Positions 10,873-22,800 of a stretch of 64,000 nucleotides of DNA are shown here, one piece after another. The notes under the pieces are model-generated. The model saw only the letters and a list, made by a program, of their open reading frames with translations. It did no database searches and had not been told where the DNA came from. Location of the stretch: contig JANBPK010000932.1 in assembly GCA_027579435.1 (NCBI GenBank), positions 54,333-118,332 of the forward strand, written 5' to 3'. This DNA is from Candolleomyces eurysporus. Its lineage: Eukaryota; Basidiomycota; Agaricomycetes; Agaricales; Psathyrellaceae. The position numbers and the translations under genes were made by a program. How positions within the stretch are numbered: the stretch's first letter is position 1; the number at the start of each line of letters is the position of its first letter.

Positions 10873-12716
10873 CTACGTTCCTCCCGTCAACACTTTTTCT
10901 GGATCCGTTCTGGCTCCTTCAACTGTGGAGACATCTACAGTATCCGACAAGTCTTCTGTGTCTCTAAACTCTCTTTCGTCTTGATTTCCGTTGGGCTTTG
11001 AGTCCGCAAAGATCAGAGTCGAAACAATGGATCGAGTACCCGAGTCGTCGATGGTCTTCATGTTCAGAAGTAACCGATTCGCAAAAATTGGGATGATGAG
11101 TCTCATAACCCTGTATCCAGCGAATTTAAGCTCACTACATGTATGAAAATAAACAGGACAAGACATACATCTGACCAATGTTATAGGGATCGCTAGAGCG
11201 CTGGAACGAATATCGTCAGTTGAGATGCTCGGTGTACATAGGTAACACGCACAGGAGCCGATGGTAGCGTTCGAACTACATCAGCAATTCGGATGGCTGT
11301 ATAGGGTGAGGAGAGACCCAATCAGGAACCGTTATTTTGGACGAATGAGTTGCTCGCCCACCAAGAGTAGATAGGTAGTAGACCCCTCCATCGCGACGAA
11401 TGACCTTGATGAGTTGACCTTTGTTCTTGCGGTAGCGCACGAAGGCGGTTAGTACGCCAAGACCCGTTGCGACTGGATAGGTTAATTGGATGCATTAGAA
11501 GTCGTCTGAGTGAGACAACCTACAGCACGTTCTAGCCAACAAAAGGTAGGAAGAGTAGTCAAATAGCCAGGTCCCATCTTTGAATGTACACGCATATCCG
11601 AGTTCTCGGTCCAGCTGAGATATAGGGACGGCTATTTTGTCAATCTTGCAGGTTAGGAAGTGGCCCCGCTAAGTTTTAGCCAGTCCAAATACTTACGGTT
11701 CCTTCGCGAGTAGTTCAAAAACAGAAGTACTTGGTTGGAAACTGAAAGGCTCTGTCAATGGCAAACCGTCAGCACCATTAATTACAGCTGGCTAATTGCA
11801 ACCACGGATCCTACTCACCAACCACACGAGCACAAGCAAGAAAAAATACAATCTCTTGGCTCCCATAAGTGCATAGAGACAAAGCCAAAGGGAAGCTAAG
11901 TTGAACAGTGAGAGTAGCTCAAGAAGTTCGGCGAGTATTCCTGACCTTCGGCGGATTGCGAGGTCAGCCCGCTTAGAGCTAAACGATGTTAACAACATGG
12001 AGGACAGGCGGAATCTCCAATGCTGGTACTTACTAGGATAAATAATTCCAAGTACTCTGCACGTCTATCAGATGAAGATCAGCTAGACGTTATAGCACAA
12101 TAACATGTTGGGTAGGGTTCATACCTTGAGGCTAAGCGTGAAGTGAAGACGCCAATTAACTGTCAAATACGTAAGTTAGTGGGCTCCTCTCAGATCGGAC
12201 TAAAAGGGTGAGTAATCACTCGGAAGATCGAAGACGATCCTGGACAGGGCCGTGTACTGCGTCAACAGGAAAAGAACTTTCCCCATCTTCCACTTCTGCG
12301 ACCAGATCTTATCGACCTAATACATTGTGCATATTGGTCAGTCGTTCATCGGGGATGCTGAGCTGTTGCCGATGCGTAATGCTCACCTCCTGGTCAAGTG
12401 TCGTGAGGTAATAGTATATCTTGGAGTTCGAAAGGCGTCAGAAATTCAATGATGCTGAAGGTTCCAGATTGAAGAGGACCTACAAACCCAACCATAGCGA
12501 CCACTAGATGTCATTGGAAGTCAGCGACACTGGCCGATACGTGCATGAACGCGGGACATACGTGCAAAGTACTGACGAACTAATCTGTCAGCCTTCTATC
12601 TCCTGTGGTTCTGCGAGGCAGACAGACGGGCGCGATTGCCAGTGGAACTGCGCGCTCACCTCCTGCATGATCCAGGTGTAAACCTGGGCTTCGACCTTCT
12701 CGATGTTAATGGCCAT
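10873..12716 (-). CDS. DUF6533-type multi-span membrane protein (copy 1)
   Basis: An Agaricomycete-type integral membrane protein of unknown role. The start is placed at 12716 because the first exon (MAINIEKVEAQVYTWIMQE followed by gtgagc) is parallel to the first exon of the plus-strand paralogue at 30515. An in-frame ATG at 12788 is the alternative. Around 12230-12340 the family core reads 'DKIWSQKWKMGKVLFLLTQY', matching the DUF6533 pattern (acidic residue, W..kW...K.LFL..RY). A later hydrophobic exon near 11790-11940 contains 'LWLCLYALMGAKRLYFFLLV'. The C-terminal exon (about 10873-11110) has 'LLLNMKTIDDSGTRSIVSTL' and an acidic tail ending LTGGT. At least seven introns are needed; not all borders were resolved. 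Confidence 0.7.
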
Positions 12717-14600
12717 ATTCTGTTGCTGTATCGCGGATGGGATGGGGGGGACTCTCAGGCAGCCAGAGCGTTCTGAGGTTCGTATCACTTCATAACATAC
12801 CCTTCTGCTTCAGTGCTGATCGGCATCACTAGGGAATCGAATCTCGAGATGCGTTCCTCGAACTCACGGCCTCGACGGAACAGTAGGGTACGAATCAGGC
12901 CCCAGCCCTGCTCGATATCGATGGAAAGCCCACTCAAACATCGCATAAAGAACACTAGCATCATCCTTGCGCCAGGACGTCCATGTGATACAGGATCTTC
13001 GAATCGCCAACCGCAGCAGAGGAACATTGCACAGCGCCCAAGCTTGATCTTCTCCCACTCCATGGAGCGAAACCTCCTTTCGCTCTTGCCAATTCCTCGC
13101 GTGCTGTATACGAAAATTGTGAGAAAATTGAGCGATAGTAAGCTATTCATCTTCTTTTGGTAGCTCGAAGTCAGCTGCCTTTTTCACTCCACTCATCCCA
13201 CGACAACTCCGCATCTTGCATCATATAAAAATCATCTGGAAGAGCGCTGTAAGAATAGTAGCGGTGCAGCGGCGGCGCCGGCCGCTTAGTTGGGATAATC
13301 GCAGGACTTCTCGAAAATCCTGTAAGGATCAAGGACCCAAAGGGTCGATGGACCATTTCATTGGGGGAATAGTTGTCCTTACCCTTGTTCGTTCATCTCA
13401 TCATCGATCGGTACTAACTTTGAAACAGAACGAAGTGAAAATGTATAGGTGGAATGTAGTGCAAGCAAACCTGGAAACCAAAGCAATAATGGTTCAATAT
13501 TCGAGTATATTCGGATTGCAATCGACGACTCCGAGTTTCTTTCTTTCCATCTCCTTTCTCCCTCCATTTTTTGGGCTGCGCTTGACCCAATAGCGGCAGT
13601 AAAACGGCGGATATTTAGCCCACTAACCATCCAGATCTTGGGAACTGGTATGGCTCTCTCAGAAATCTCTACCAAGTCTGCAATCTCCACTAGGGAATTC
13701 TAGTCCGGGGGGATCTCCAAGGTCAGTCCCCCCAGACATTCCAGGTATCCAAGCATATTTCCTGGGTTATACATGACACAGACTCCAGGAGATCCTCCAG
13801 CCGTTTCTCTGAACCTTTTCCAAACCCCCTAGGCGCCTTCTGACGGGATCTCCAGGGGTTCTCGACGTGTAATTCATTGAAAGCTGAGGGTTATTCTCAT
13901 GGGAAATCAGATCCTTCTGCTAGGTAAACCAGGATATTTTGACTGGCACTCACCCGGCTCTACCAGGGAATATACCGTGATAATCCAGGTGTACCCAGGG
14001 GTCACCCGGGGGGTTACCCCAGGTTTGAGGTTCCATAGTGTTCTACCGTTCTGAACTTGGATTATCTCCGTTCCTGTTATCGTTCTCATGCTCTCCCAGG
14101 CTCTGATTGTCATCCTGTTGTTTTCCCTGTACATAATTTTGCCAGTTCAATTTTGCTGTTTAGTTTTGCTTTCTCAGTCTTCAGAGCTATCATGAACGCG
14201 ATAGACCAATTTTCGTTCTCTGCAACGGCTGTCGTCGCAAAGGCTAACGTTGGCCGCTCTTATTCTCATGGCCCATCCTCTGGACGTTTTCAGACCCAAG
14301 CCCGTGTTGGTGTGTGCTCTCCTGCATGGCAGAGTGGATTGTCGTTGGTGTCAATGTCTCTAACAGTGGACTTTCCGGACGTCACGGAGGCGAAGGGTCA
14401 AAGAGAGTAGCGATGTCATTTGATCCACCCGAGTATCGCCACGTTGCGTCTCGGACGCGATTGGCTCGAGACACCCTTTGTTCGGTCACGGGTGCCTCCG
14501 GGACTAGATACAAAAGCTTGGTATTTCGTAAATTCATACCTCGAACTGAAACGACCTACCTCGGGGTCCAACTTCACCTTCTATTAACCAGTACAGCACA
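12717..14600. other. Intergenic; no supported gene, contains a CCAGG/GGGTTACCCC-rich stretch
   Basis: Open stretches on both strands here (for example minus 12785-13150 and 13379-13690) show no recognisable motif. About 13690-14050 is unusual: repeated CCAGG/CCTGG words, runs of g and c, and short palindromes such as the one around 13995-14030. It looks like the end of a decayed mobile element or a structured repeat. 14050-14600 has T-rich sequence that could be promoter and leader of the Cys-rich gene that follows. Confidence 0.35.
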
Positions 14601-14607
14601 AGCCAGC

Positions 14608-15074
14608 ATGTGTGATGGAATGGATTGTGGTGGATGTGACTGTGCTGGATGCGACTGCGGTGAATGTGACTGCGGTGGATGTGATTGCAGTGGATGTGCT
14701 TGTAGTGGGTGTGATTTTGGTTGCTGTGAGTACACTTTCAATAGGAGCATACAGCTGCAATTGGCCAACTCTCGTAATTTCTACTAGGTGATTCCTGTTG
14801 TTTATGCTGGGAGTGGGGGTGCTGGTCGGATCTGGGGAAGTGTCTCGCTGACTGTAAGTGTATGTTACACGAATACACTCCAGTCGTTCCCTTAATGATT
14901 GGCTGCATAGTTTTCAGCTTGGTTCCATATATACCATATGCTTCAGGACATTGGGGTACCTCAGTAGGGAGAACAGGTGCCGATGGACCCAGCGGTTCGA
15001 TACAAGAATTAGAAAATCTCAACTTGATCAACCAGCAACCTTCATTGTTCTCCGACATGCCCACCGTCAGCTGA
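14608..15074 (+). CDS. Candidate Cys-Asp-Cys repeat protein with C-terminal membrane segment
   Basis: I do not recognise this gene. Exon 1 (14608-14725) encodes MCDGMDCGGCDCAGC and continues as repeats of Gly-Cys-Asp-Cys-x on a roughly 15-base DNA repeat. A canonical 62-base intron (gtgagt...ctactag, 14726-14787) joins it in frame to exon 2, which adds more Cys and Trp ('CCLCWEWGCW', 'CLADCKC') and then a hydrophobic segment ('VVPLMIGCIVFSLVPYIPYA'). The product would be about 134 residues. About 20 cysteines in the first half suggest metal binding or a disulfide-rich domain; this is inference. A second possible intron (gtaagt at 14853 to cag/tag near 14910) would replace the membrane segment by a short tail. 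No signal peptide is visible. A chance minisatellite reading is the main alternative. Confidence 0.42.
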
Positions 15075-15079
15075 GTGTC

Positions 15080-17300
15080 TAGTAATTAACTCAGAGGATT
15101 TTCTTGAGATATGAAGGAGGGAGCGGGAAACCATCTAGGCTGAACCAGACGCTGTGAAAGTGGGTGAGGGCGGATTAGATAGCATCAGTAAGGGATTGTG
15201 AGCAGATTGGATACAGTAGGTGACGGATCACGTAGTAGTGATGCCATCTATGTCAGGGGCCTTCTGGTGGGTGGCAGCGACAAGAGATCCTTTCCCTCCG
15301 CCATGGCCCGTTGCCCCCTGGCCAGCCCTGTCCAACGTGGGTATGAGACATCTGGGACTGGCACTAGCCTGTGGGTTACTTTGTGATTGCTTGCTGGTGA
15401 TTTCCAAGTCAAAATATGAATACAATGGCGCTCTCGGTCTGCCTAACTGATAGTAAAGGCAGCCGAACAAGCCATGGTTTGAATGATGGCATCATATCCA
15501 ATATTTTACATTCGCCATCCACACCATGAATACACACAGATGCGGGAATTGTCTTCATCGGATCCTTGTCAGTGGTCCAATCACTCAGAGTGAGAGACAA
15601 AAATGCCATTACACCAGACCTCACCTCAGAACTCACAACAGTTGGACCAATCATCCCTGTTTGAAATACTGAGGGTACACAATCAGACTGACTTGCTCAA
15701 TGCAATCCCCCATTCTTGATCCTCATACTCTCAGTATGTGTGTCAGCTCCCAATTCTCATTATACAGTTCTTGAGCTCAAATATGTGTGCAACCAAAGGG
15801 AGTCAAAATGGGCGGCTCATGGATTAGGTAAATAGACACAGAATGATAGTAGGAAAGAACAAGCAAAGAAGGAGTGAAAACAAAAATCTCTCTTGCTCAG
15901 TGTTTTTGTATCAGCCAGACTCCTCCCCAATGGTTTCATACTTCAAGAATCAACAAGGGGCAATTCAAATCATTGGAACACTCTTCTTTGCTCAATCGAG
16001 GGCACTCTCAGCTTCATATGGCACTTTGAGAACTATGCAAGAGGAAGTGATTACCAGACAGGGACAGACAGGGACAGACAGGGATGACTTCAACTGTGCC
16101 ATGGGCCGAGGCTAATAATTTGGTGGCTGCTTTGGCCAGGGGGAAGGAAGATTGGATGTTGTGGAGAGTGCACACTGTGCACATGTGAACTCCCCGGTTA
16201 TCTGTTCTGTCTCCATTCTCTGGCATGGGAGTAGCTATCCCAATCCTTGTGAATTTGGCTTATCCAGGTATATAAGTAGCTTGCTTACCTCCTGCGTTGA
16301 TAGCTAGCTTTCTCATAAGCTCACTCCCCTTCCTTTTATTCCCCCTTTATTCCTTATACTCCAAATTTATTTTTATTTCTTACCACTCCTCAAAGATCAT
16401 TCAACTACCCTGTAGGTCAATTGCTTGCAACCTTCACTTTTCTATATTGGTGGTTTGTGCCCACCATTCCTATCAGCTCTGCAATGTGTTGAAAGGCTGC
16501 TGGGCAGATGAGTGATCTGCAGATTGAAAGAGGTAGCCAGCTGAGTGAAAAGGGAAACAAAAGAGGCAAGGATGACAGAGATAAAGGGCTGATTGAAGGA
16601 CTAGGAAAAGAAAGACAAAGACACAGGAGTGTGAGTGGGGATGAGAATCAAAGAGAATGAGCAACATTGATGATTGGTTGACTGAGCAAGTGAGTGTAGC
16701 ATGCAAACAGGAGAAGACATAGTCCAAAGTCCACACTATCACCAAATTAACAAAGATATGGACACTGTACACACCCCTCAACACTCTCTTCTAAGCTTTC
16801 CTGTCATACTCCAAGTAGCAAGCCATATCTTGATGCTCTGCCCCTACATGATGGAATTGGTGTCATCATTCAATTCTGTAAGAAGATGAGCCATACTTAG
16901 AAGCTAGTTCTCCATGGTAGCTTAGAAAGAAAGAGGTGGATGAAGTTGTAACCAAATTGAGGGCAGAGTATAGAAGGATACTTGGACAAGAAGAGCATCT
17001 GAATGAAGGTGAATGAGAGGAGATGAATGTTCTTCAACAAACCCTCTTGCTGATCCAACCATTCAACTCGTTAAGCTCCAGCACTTCATTCATCCTCTTG
17101 GCTAATACCCTCCTCTTAATCCATGTTTGATTCCAAGCAACGTGCTGATAGGTTGAAGCTGCATTACAGTAGAGGAGACAGGGTTTTTGCCAGAGCAACA
17201 ACCATTAGAAGCAACTTGCTTGCCTTGCTATGGGAATCAGACCATCAATCACTATGGGCACATGACTAAAACAATGAATGAAGCTCTGACAAGCATAGAT
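15080..17300. other. AT-richer gene-free island
   Basis: This stretch differs in composition from its flanks, with more A and T, many 'ctcag', 'caaag' and 'gaagg' words and few CpG. Open frames are short and show no domains. It holds a small tandem repeat at about 16058-16084 (three copies of a 10-base 'gacagggaca' word) and a polypyrimidine run at about 16310-16380. The left part (15200-15450) is open on both strands, which is a composition effect. It may be an old mobile-element remnant mutated by CpG decay, but I see no terminal repeats or transposase. Confidence 0.4.
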
Positions 17301-17499
17301 GTACATGGCGTATCGCTTACCAGCGATTACCGGCGATTATAAGGTTCCGTCAGCGGCGAAAATGCAACTATATGTGCTGATAATCAATTGTCAGCTGACA
17401 AGTTTTTTAGTGATGCTTATCCAGAGCGCTCCTCCCAGCCTGTCATGTCACCAGGGTCCAATATAATGTGCTAAATGTGGGGCCTTTTTAGAAAGAGTC

Positions 17500-20000
17500 C
17501 GATGCGGAAGAAATGCCCCAATCAGGCTTTCAGGCTCTCGGTCCCGAGTTCCACTCCAAGTACTACATGCGGTGCGTGGCGATGTCACCAAGCTGTTTAT
17601 TAGAGAATGCGCATCATCTTGGCCACTTGAGCTGCCTAACTACACTGTTCACATGGCGGAATACCCTTTCAAATGTTACTGAGGTTGACCGAAGGATACT
17701 CGGCACGGAGCCACTCAAAACCAGACTTTGCCGCCATATCTTTGGCCTCTTGCTTCTTTCTGGCGGATGCTCGACCAACCGCTAGTAGAAGGTCGTTACC
17801 ACCGTTGCCTACGACTGTAATGGAGATCTTATCAGGGGGAAGTGTGTATGCTAAATCCCACTGTGGGACTCACGTCTAGCTTCGGCAGACCATGGTTTTT
17901 CGCGGTCGTTTGTCTCCCAGACACGGACGCTCGAGCGGATGGTTTTGCCGAATATTCGCTGAGTGGCATTATTGAACCGCATACAGAATCCTAGCAAAGC
18001 TTCAAGGTAAGCATTGAGAGGGACAGGAGAAAAATTGAAATTGCACCATTGGACATGATGGACGTGAGTGAGGAGTAACAGAGCGATTGACGGCGAATGA
18101 GACTTGGGGTGAGAAGAGGCGATCGTTTGAAAGTTGGAATGCTGACAACACATTCTCAGCTTTTAAAGCCCCTTGGCCAGTCATAAGCATTTCTGAAAGA
18201 CTGGCTCTGTTAGGACATTTCCGTACCAATGATAAGCTGGAGTTATCGACCCTGGGGATGCTGTTTCACATCTGGCGACATTATGCTAGGCCGTGGGTGG
18301 ATCTGCATCTCTGTTGAATGGATAAGGATCTCAAAATTAGTACTCCCCTTGTACCTACCGAGCGAATTGAATGCTACAATCAAGGTTAGCAATCGCCGAT
18401 CGGTACAACCAGGGTTTAACATATAACTAGAGCTAAGAATCTCAGTTTTTGCGTGCGCAAAACAAGAGACTCGTCAGGATCACGCCTTGGACCTACACCG
18501 CTTGAGGGCGGCCGTGCCGGCTAACCAAATCCAGCCTGTCCGAATAGGTGTGAAATGTACTGTACTTGGGAGCGGAGCGGGAAATCGAGCCTTCTCTCAT
18601 CATTGTATGAGCTCGATGGCTCCTCTACCTCATAGGGGAGAACGTGTTGACTGCTACAATAAGCTGAACAATCCCTCCAGGACAAACCTATGCTCTGTTT
18701 TGCGATTCATGCATCTTTTTCTTCTGGGAAATGGTAAGCGCGAAGTTCGAGGAAACGAGGGCACACCACGGCGGCCAGTCAGTCTCAAATGTATCATGGC
18801 TGTGTCCGATAAGGTCTCGCTTAGTACACACCTGTTAAAACAAACGGCGGCTGGTTTTCGCATCACAAACCTTCCATCAATCTCATTTGGCGCCCAGAAG
18901 GCAATGGGCCAACTTTTATTTTACATCCTGTCTTTACTTGGCGTACTTGATTACTATGACCTAGAAAGGACACGGGCCCCGCTACCGACCTTCCGAGTCG
19001 TCGGAACACCCCTCCCAATCGCACTATCCTTACCCCGTTACTCGGTGACCTTTAATCTTTGGATCTCAATGTCCCGAACTAACACTACCATAGCAGGCTC
19101 TGGTGGCGCTTTCGTACATGCTGCACACCTGTCGCGGTCACTGTACCACCTGTATTCTTCGAATGATATCTCAGCAGTTGAGCCTGTCGCGATTCATAGT
19201 AAATTCACGTTCCTGCCTCACATAGGCGCAGGGAAGGGGAATGACAGATATTCACGATGATGGCAGGTAGAAACTCATCTGCAACCTAGTATATTCCAGT
19301 TTTCTTGACTCACAAATTGTCGCGCAGCAGCGCATAGACCTGACCCAGTTCAAGACCCTAAATTCAAGACCCTAACTCGTCAAACACTCCTCTCCGGATT
19401 TCGTGTTGTACTGAGTCCATCGACCCTGGAGGATTCGACCCCTCAATCACGGAAGTTGCAGATGCTACTCCATTGGAGAACGCCACCCAACCGTCACTAG
19501 AGAGGGTGCCTATGGCTTTCTCAGCGCACCCAATTCATGTTGACTGAGAGTTCTTCATCCCCTTATTGCAATTATCCCAGTTGAGCATAGACTTGTCCCA
19601 ACTCGTGGTGATCATTTATCTTGATCTTGCACATCAACCCCAGTCGACTGATCATTTTGAAACCTGTACCTTGCCTCCACAAGCCGAGGTCGTCATGGTG
19701 ATTCCACCGTACAGACACAAATTTAACTCTATTAACACGTGGCGTGACTCGGGGCTGGTCCGTGACGGATATCTCCCAACCGACGTCGGACAATTATTCC
19801 CCGGTTCCGTTTCAGGTTCTTTTGTCCAAAGGCGGACCTTCTACTCACGGGCTTTCACCAATGAAACGGTCGAAACCATGTAACTGAATTGGAAGCATCG
19901 CAAATTCACACACCATTTGAAATCCACATAAAGCCACTATGTCATTTGGAGATCCAGCAAATTTATCTCTATCGCTAAGTTTATTATCTAGTCAACCATG
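17500..20000. repeat. Diverged duplicate of the 49.9-52.1 kb block (left copy)
   Basis: The block aligns in the same orientation with about 49.9-52.1 kb. Shared landmarks are the dsRNA-binding-motif gene (17669-18056 and 50196-50560), 'cgaataggtgtgaaatgta' (about 18540) against 'tgaataggtgtgaaacgtg' (about 51036), and 'cgtggcgtgactcggggctg' (about 19738) against 'cgtggcgtaactcggggctg' (about 51974). Only the dsRNA-binding-motif reading frame is clean in both copies. The neighbouring minus-strand frame near 18520-18680 has a stop that the right copy lacks. Confidence 0.7.
17669..18056 (-). CDS. Small protein resembling a single dsRNA-binding motif (copy 1, 90 aa)
   Basis: Three exons on the minus strand: 18056-18047, 17990-17874 and 17814-17669, joined by canonical introns of 56 and 59 bases. 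The product starts MSNGFCMRFNNATQRIFG, passes 'VWETNDREKPWSAEARLVGN' and ends with 'ASARKKQEAKDMAAKSGFEW' and a short tail. The last part has the pattern of the C-terminal helix of a dsRNA-binding motif (basic residues, then AK..AA..a...L), and the whole protein is about one domain long. By family knowledge such a motif binds double-stranded RNA through this helix and a middle loop; the loop here lacks the usual GxG. The paralogue at 50196-50560 has identical intron positions and phases, which supports the model. No signal peptide or second domain is seen. Confidence 0.6.
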
Positions 20001-20100
20001 CGCTTGTTGAATTGGTCTTGGGCGCTTATGACATTGATGGAGGCCATGCAATAACAGGTCGAACAGGAATCGGGGAATTTGACTTGGAAGACGGGATTTA
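18057..20100. other. No supported gene; decayed part of the duplicated block
   Basis: A long plus-strand open frame (18487-19260) is present but is interrupted by a stop in the paralogous block at about 51030, so I do not call it. The rest shows only short frames. Confidence 0.4.
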
Positions 20101-22800
20101 CACTGCTGCAATGAATTACATGAAGTGCATGAGATTCCGCACTGTGTTAAGAATGAGGAATGAGGCGACCTCGAGGCTTGGTACTAGTCTGACATGCCCT
20201 GCCCGACCCGATGGGTGCGATGAATCCGCAGCTCCCCTATTCTCAGATTGGTGTTTGCTCCAGGATTGGGGCATCCCTTACTTTGGGGCAACCCCATGCT
20301 ACTTACGAGCAGCTCGAACAGGTTGTCGGGACGCCGTGTTTTCGGGTTGCGGGCGCCTATCTGGATCGATGAAGGCAATCTCCGTGCTGATTGGGCTTGA
20401 AGGCGACTGACGTGACGGAAACGTGCATGATATTTCAACATCAACCGCATTGTATAGGTCCCCTACGGCGAATGTACATGTCACCTCACTGAAACTATGC
20501 TCTATGTCGTTCTTCACAACCTCTTGCTCGATCTATGTCGACTTTCACTTTGGATGAGCATAAATAAGCAGTGGTGTTGCAAGGGACAACCTGCTTCGGT
20601 GCAACTCGATTGAACCAGGCCGATTTGAGGGGAGAAGAAGTAGTACGTACTTACGTACCTACCGGAAGGTTGAGACGGACAGCATTCATTCATTGCGGTC
20701 CGACGTTCCTGGACCCATTGCGTGATAGCGTCTGATAGCTATCCCAACCGAAATCTCTAGTAGCTCTATCAGCGAGTCGACGAGTCAAAATGTGAAACGA
20801 ATTGCGAATTAGAGGACGTGTCAAGACGCTTCGCATGCCCACCGGCAGTCCATTGATCAACAACCGTCCTGAGTTACATTAAAATTGATACTGAGTCACC
20901 GATCGTATACTAGATTGCCTTTGACATCGTCGCTTTGATTTGTTTTTGAGATGGTTAAGTGCAGTCGTCTTTTCGTCCGCCGGCGTATGTTTGTCAGGCG
21001 ACGAGAGAGGCAAACGACACGCCGACATTACAGTGTGAAAAGGCTCCGAAGTATGCAGTCATGAGCATCCAATTTTCCATCTTTTACGTCGGCAAGAGTT
21101 CCCCTCGCTCATTCTTTATGGCGCTGCTCTACGCCCAATGGACGATGAACCATAAGTTCCGTCGAATGCATTACGAGCTGCCGTCGGATTACACTGAAAA
21201 TCTGTCTACATATGACTCCGCTTTCTCCCCCACTCAGCGACCCATTCCTAAATGAGCGTCGAAACCCTCTGAATAGGCGTTCAGCCCCTCTGACCCAATG
21301 ACGACGGCGTCGATAGCAAGGTACCGAGGGAGCGGGTTCATACAATGTCTCCGACGCTACCTTCTCTTCGTATGGTCATGGCGAGGGCAACCTGAGGCTG
21401 AACCCAGGTCGCCCAGATCCGTGGTCCAACTCCGTCAGCGCTTTCAACTCGAGAGTGCCGTCCTTGGTCTGCTCGCTTGTTGTTATGCTCACCCCACCCA
21501 CCTTGTCCGTAGTAGAAGTACAGCTGGGTTCCGTGGACGAGGTTAGGTGGGAGGGAGTGAGCGAACCCAGCAGCGACGAGCAGATTGTTGACTGCAGTGA
21601 AGGTTGTGACGAGGCCAGTGAGGCATCCGAAGATCTGGGATATTGGGAGGAAAGCTGGCCTACCAATCTAGAGGGGGCGTTGCTCTGATTTTGGTGAGTT
21701 TATTGAGCAGCGAAAGTGGTAGCGTAGAAGCTAGCATGACAGCCAGTCGCTCAGATGACATTTTCGCCGAGGCGTCAGCTTTCGCAACAAGACAAACGTA
21801 GAGGCGACGTTCGACGTCTTCTTCAGCGATAGAGGGGGATACGTGAGGATGAGGGACATAATAATCCCATTCTGCACATAAGAACCTCTTGCCGCACGTT
21901 GAGCAGGGGAAGTGGTGGCGCAGGGAGTACGAGAGGATTATTGGGATTATTGGCGTAGGACAGGTTTGAGGATGTAGGAGGGGAAGGAGTGACCTTGGGC
22001 TGAGGAGGCGTCAAGACCTGCGCTCAGAGCATAGGTGGCTAGAGAAAGTGAGTGAAGGAACAGGCAGGACGACTCACTGGGAAGAATCCGCGGACCCTTC
22101 ATAATCGACCTGCCGAAAGGAAAACTCCCGGACAACTCCTCAGAAAACGCGTATTTGGGGTAATGGTGGTGGAGCCTTCGATTAGGATCGTGCAGGCTTT
22201 CCGTAGCCATAAGTATAGCCGACAGAGAGGGAAGGGAGACGGCGAACGACGCAGACTAGGCAGTTAGAGTATGTGAGGCGTGCCAGTGCAGAACGGGCCT
22301 GTGTTTCTGCTGGAGCCTAGTGGCGGCGAAGCGATCTTGGAGACACATTGTCAGGGTTTAGTGGCGGACCAGGTTAGAGCTTCGTTCAGTGGCAGCCCAT
22401 CCTTGTGGGAATCCAAATCTTCGGCCACGTCTGCCGGCAACAAAGTCTGATGATCTTGGCCCAACAGTGCAGAACTGGGACGATGGGATTACCCTCACGA
22501 GAGGAATAGAGCAACCGAGAGAATACTGGAAGCAAAACGAGTGTTGGAGGTATGGAGGTGGAAAGCAATCGAACCATCATGGGTTGAAGAGGATGGCGGG
22601 AGAGAAACAATAGAGAATACCTAACCAGGTTGGGATACCAACGCTGGGTTCGAGCTTTACCTCTGAAATCTCTCCAGTCGTTCGGTTCTCAGAGTCTTTG
22701 ACTGAGCGAAATTGAGCTGAAGGGAGGCCAAGCAATAAGTACGTACATACTAAAGGCTGGAAACAGACAGCGTTCAATTCATGATGGTCTTCGGAGTCTG
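20100..22800. repeat. Dispersed segmental unit U1
   Basis: The first of six diverged units. From left to right it has a segment shared with 24.1-24.56 kb ('gaatgaggcgacctcgaggc' and 'gcaatctccg' landmarks), a segment with 'ccaaccgaaatctctagtag' (about 20743) and 'cttcgcatgcccaccggcag' (about 20829), a 'tgcctttgacatcg' segment (about 20919), and a decayed MPDU1 copy on the minus strand. The left limit is approximate. Confidence 0.65.
21240..22640 (-). pseudogene. MPDU1-like pseudogene 1
   Basis: Minus-strand pieces match the intact MPDU1 at 57338-58442 in order, but in several frames with stops. Near 22080-22150 a piece reads 'GRSIMKGPRILPS' against GGSIMKVPQILL of MPDU1. Near 21850-21990 there is a decayed form of the exon that begins ILNASSARG. 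Near 21420-21470 'LELKALTELDHGSGRPG' matches VELKELKDLGNGSGRPG. The C-terminal 'YEPAPSVP' and a run corresponding to the PIQRASTP repeats lie near 21250-21340. Intron sequence is also recognisable, so this came from DNA duplication and not from a spliced transcript. Confidence 0.75.

Noticed and set aside
16058..16084. Possible CRISPR-like direct repeats
   Set aside because: Only three copies of a 10-base word without spacers, in a eukaryotic genome; a simple tandem repeat.
18487..19260. 257-codon plus-strand open frame
   Set aside because: The same frame in the paralogous block near 51.0 kb meets a stop within about 20 codons. There is no domain, signal or splice support, and the strand is opposite to the coding signal of the block.
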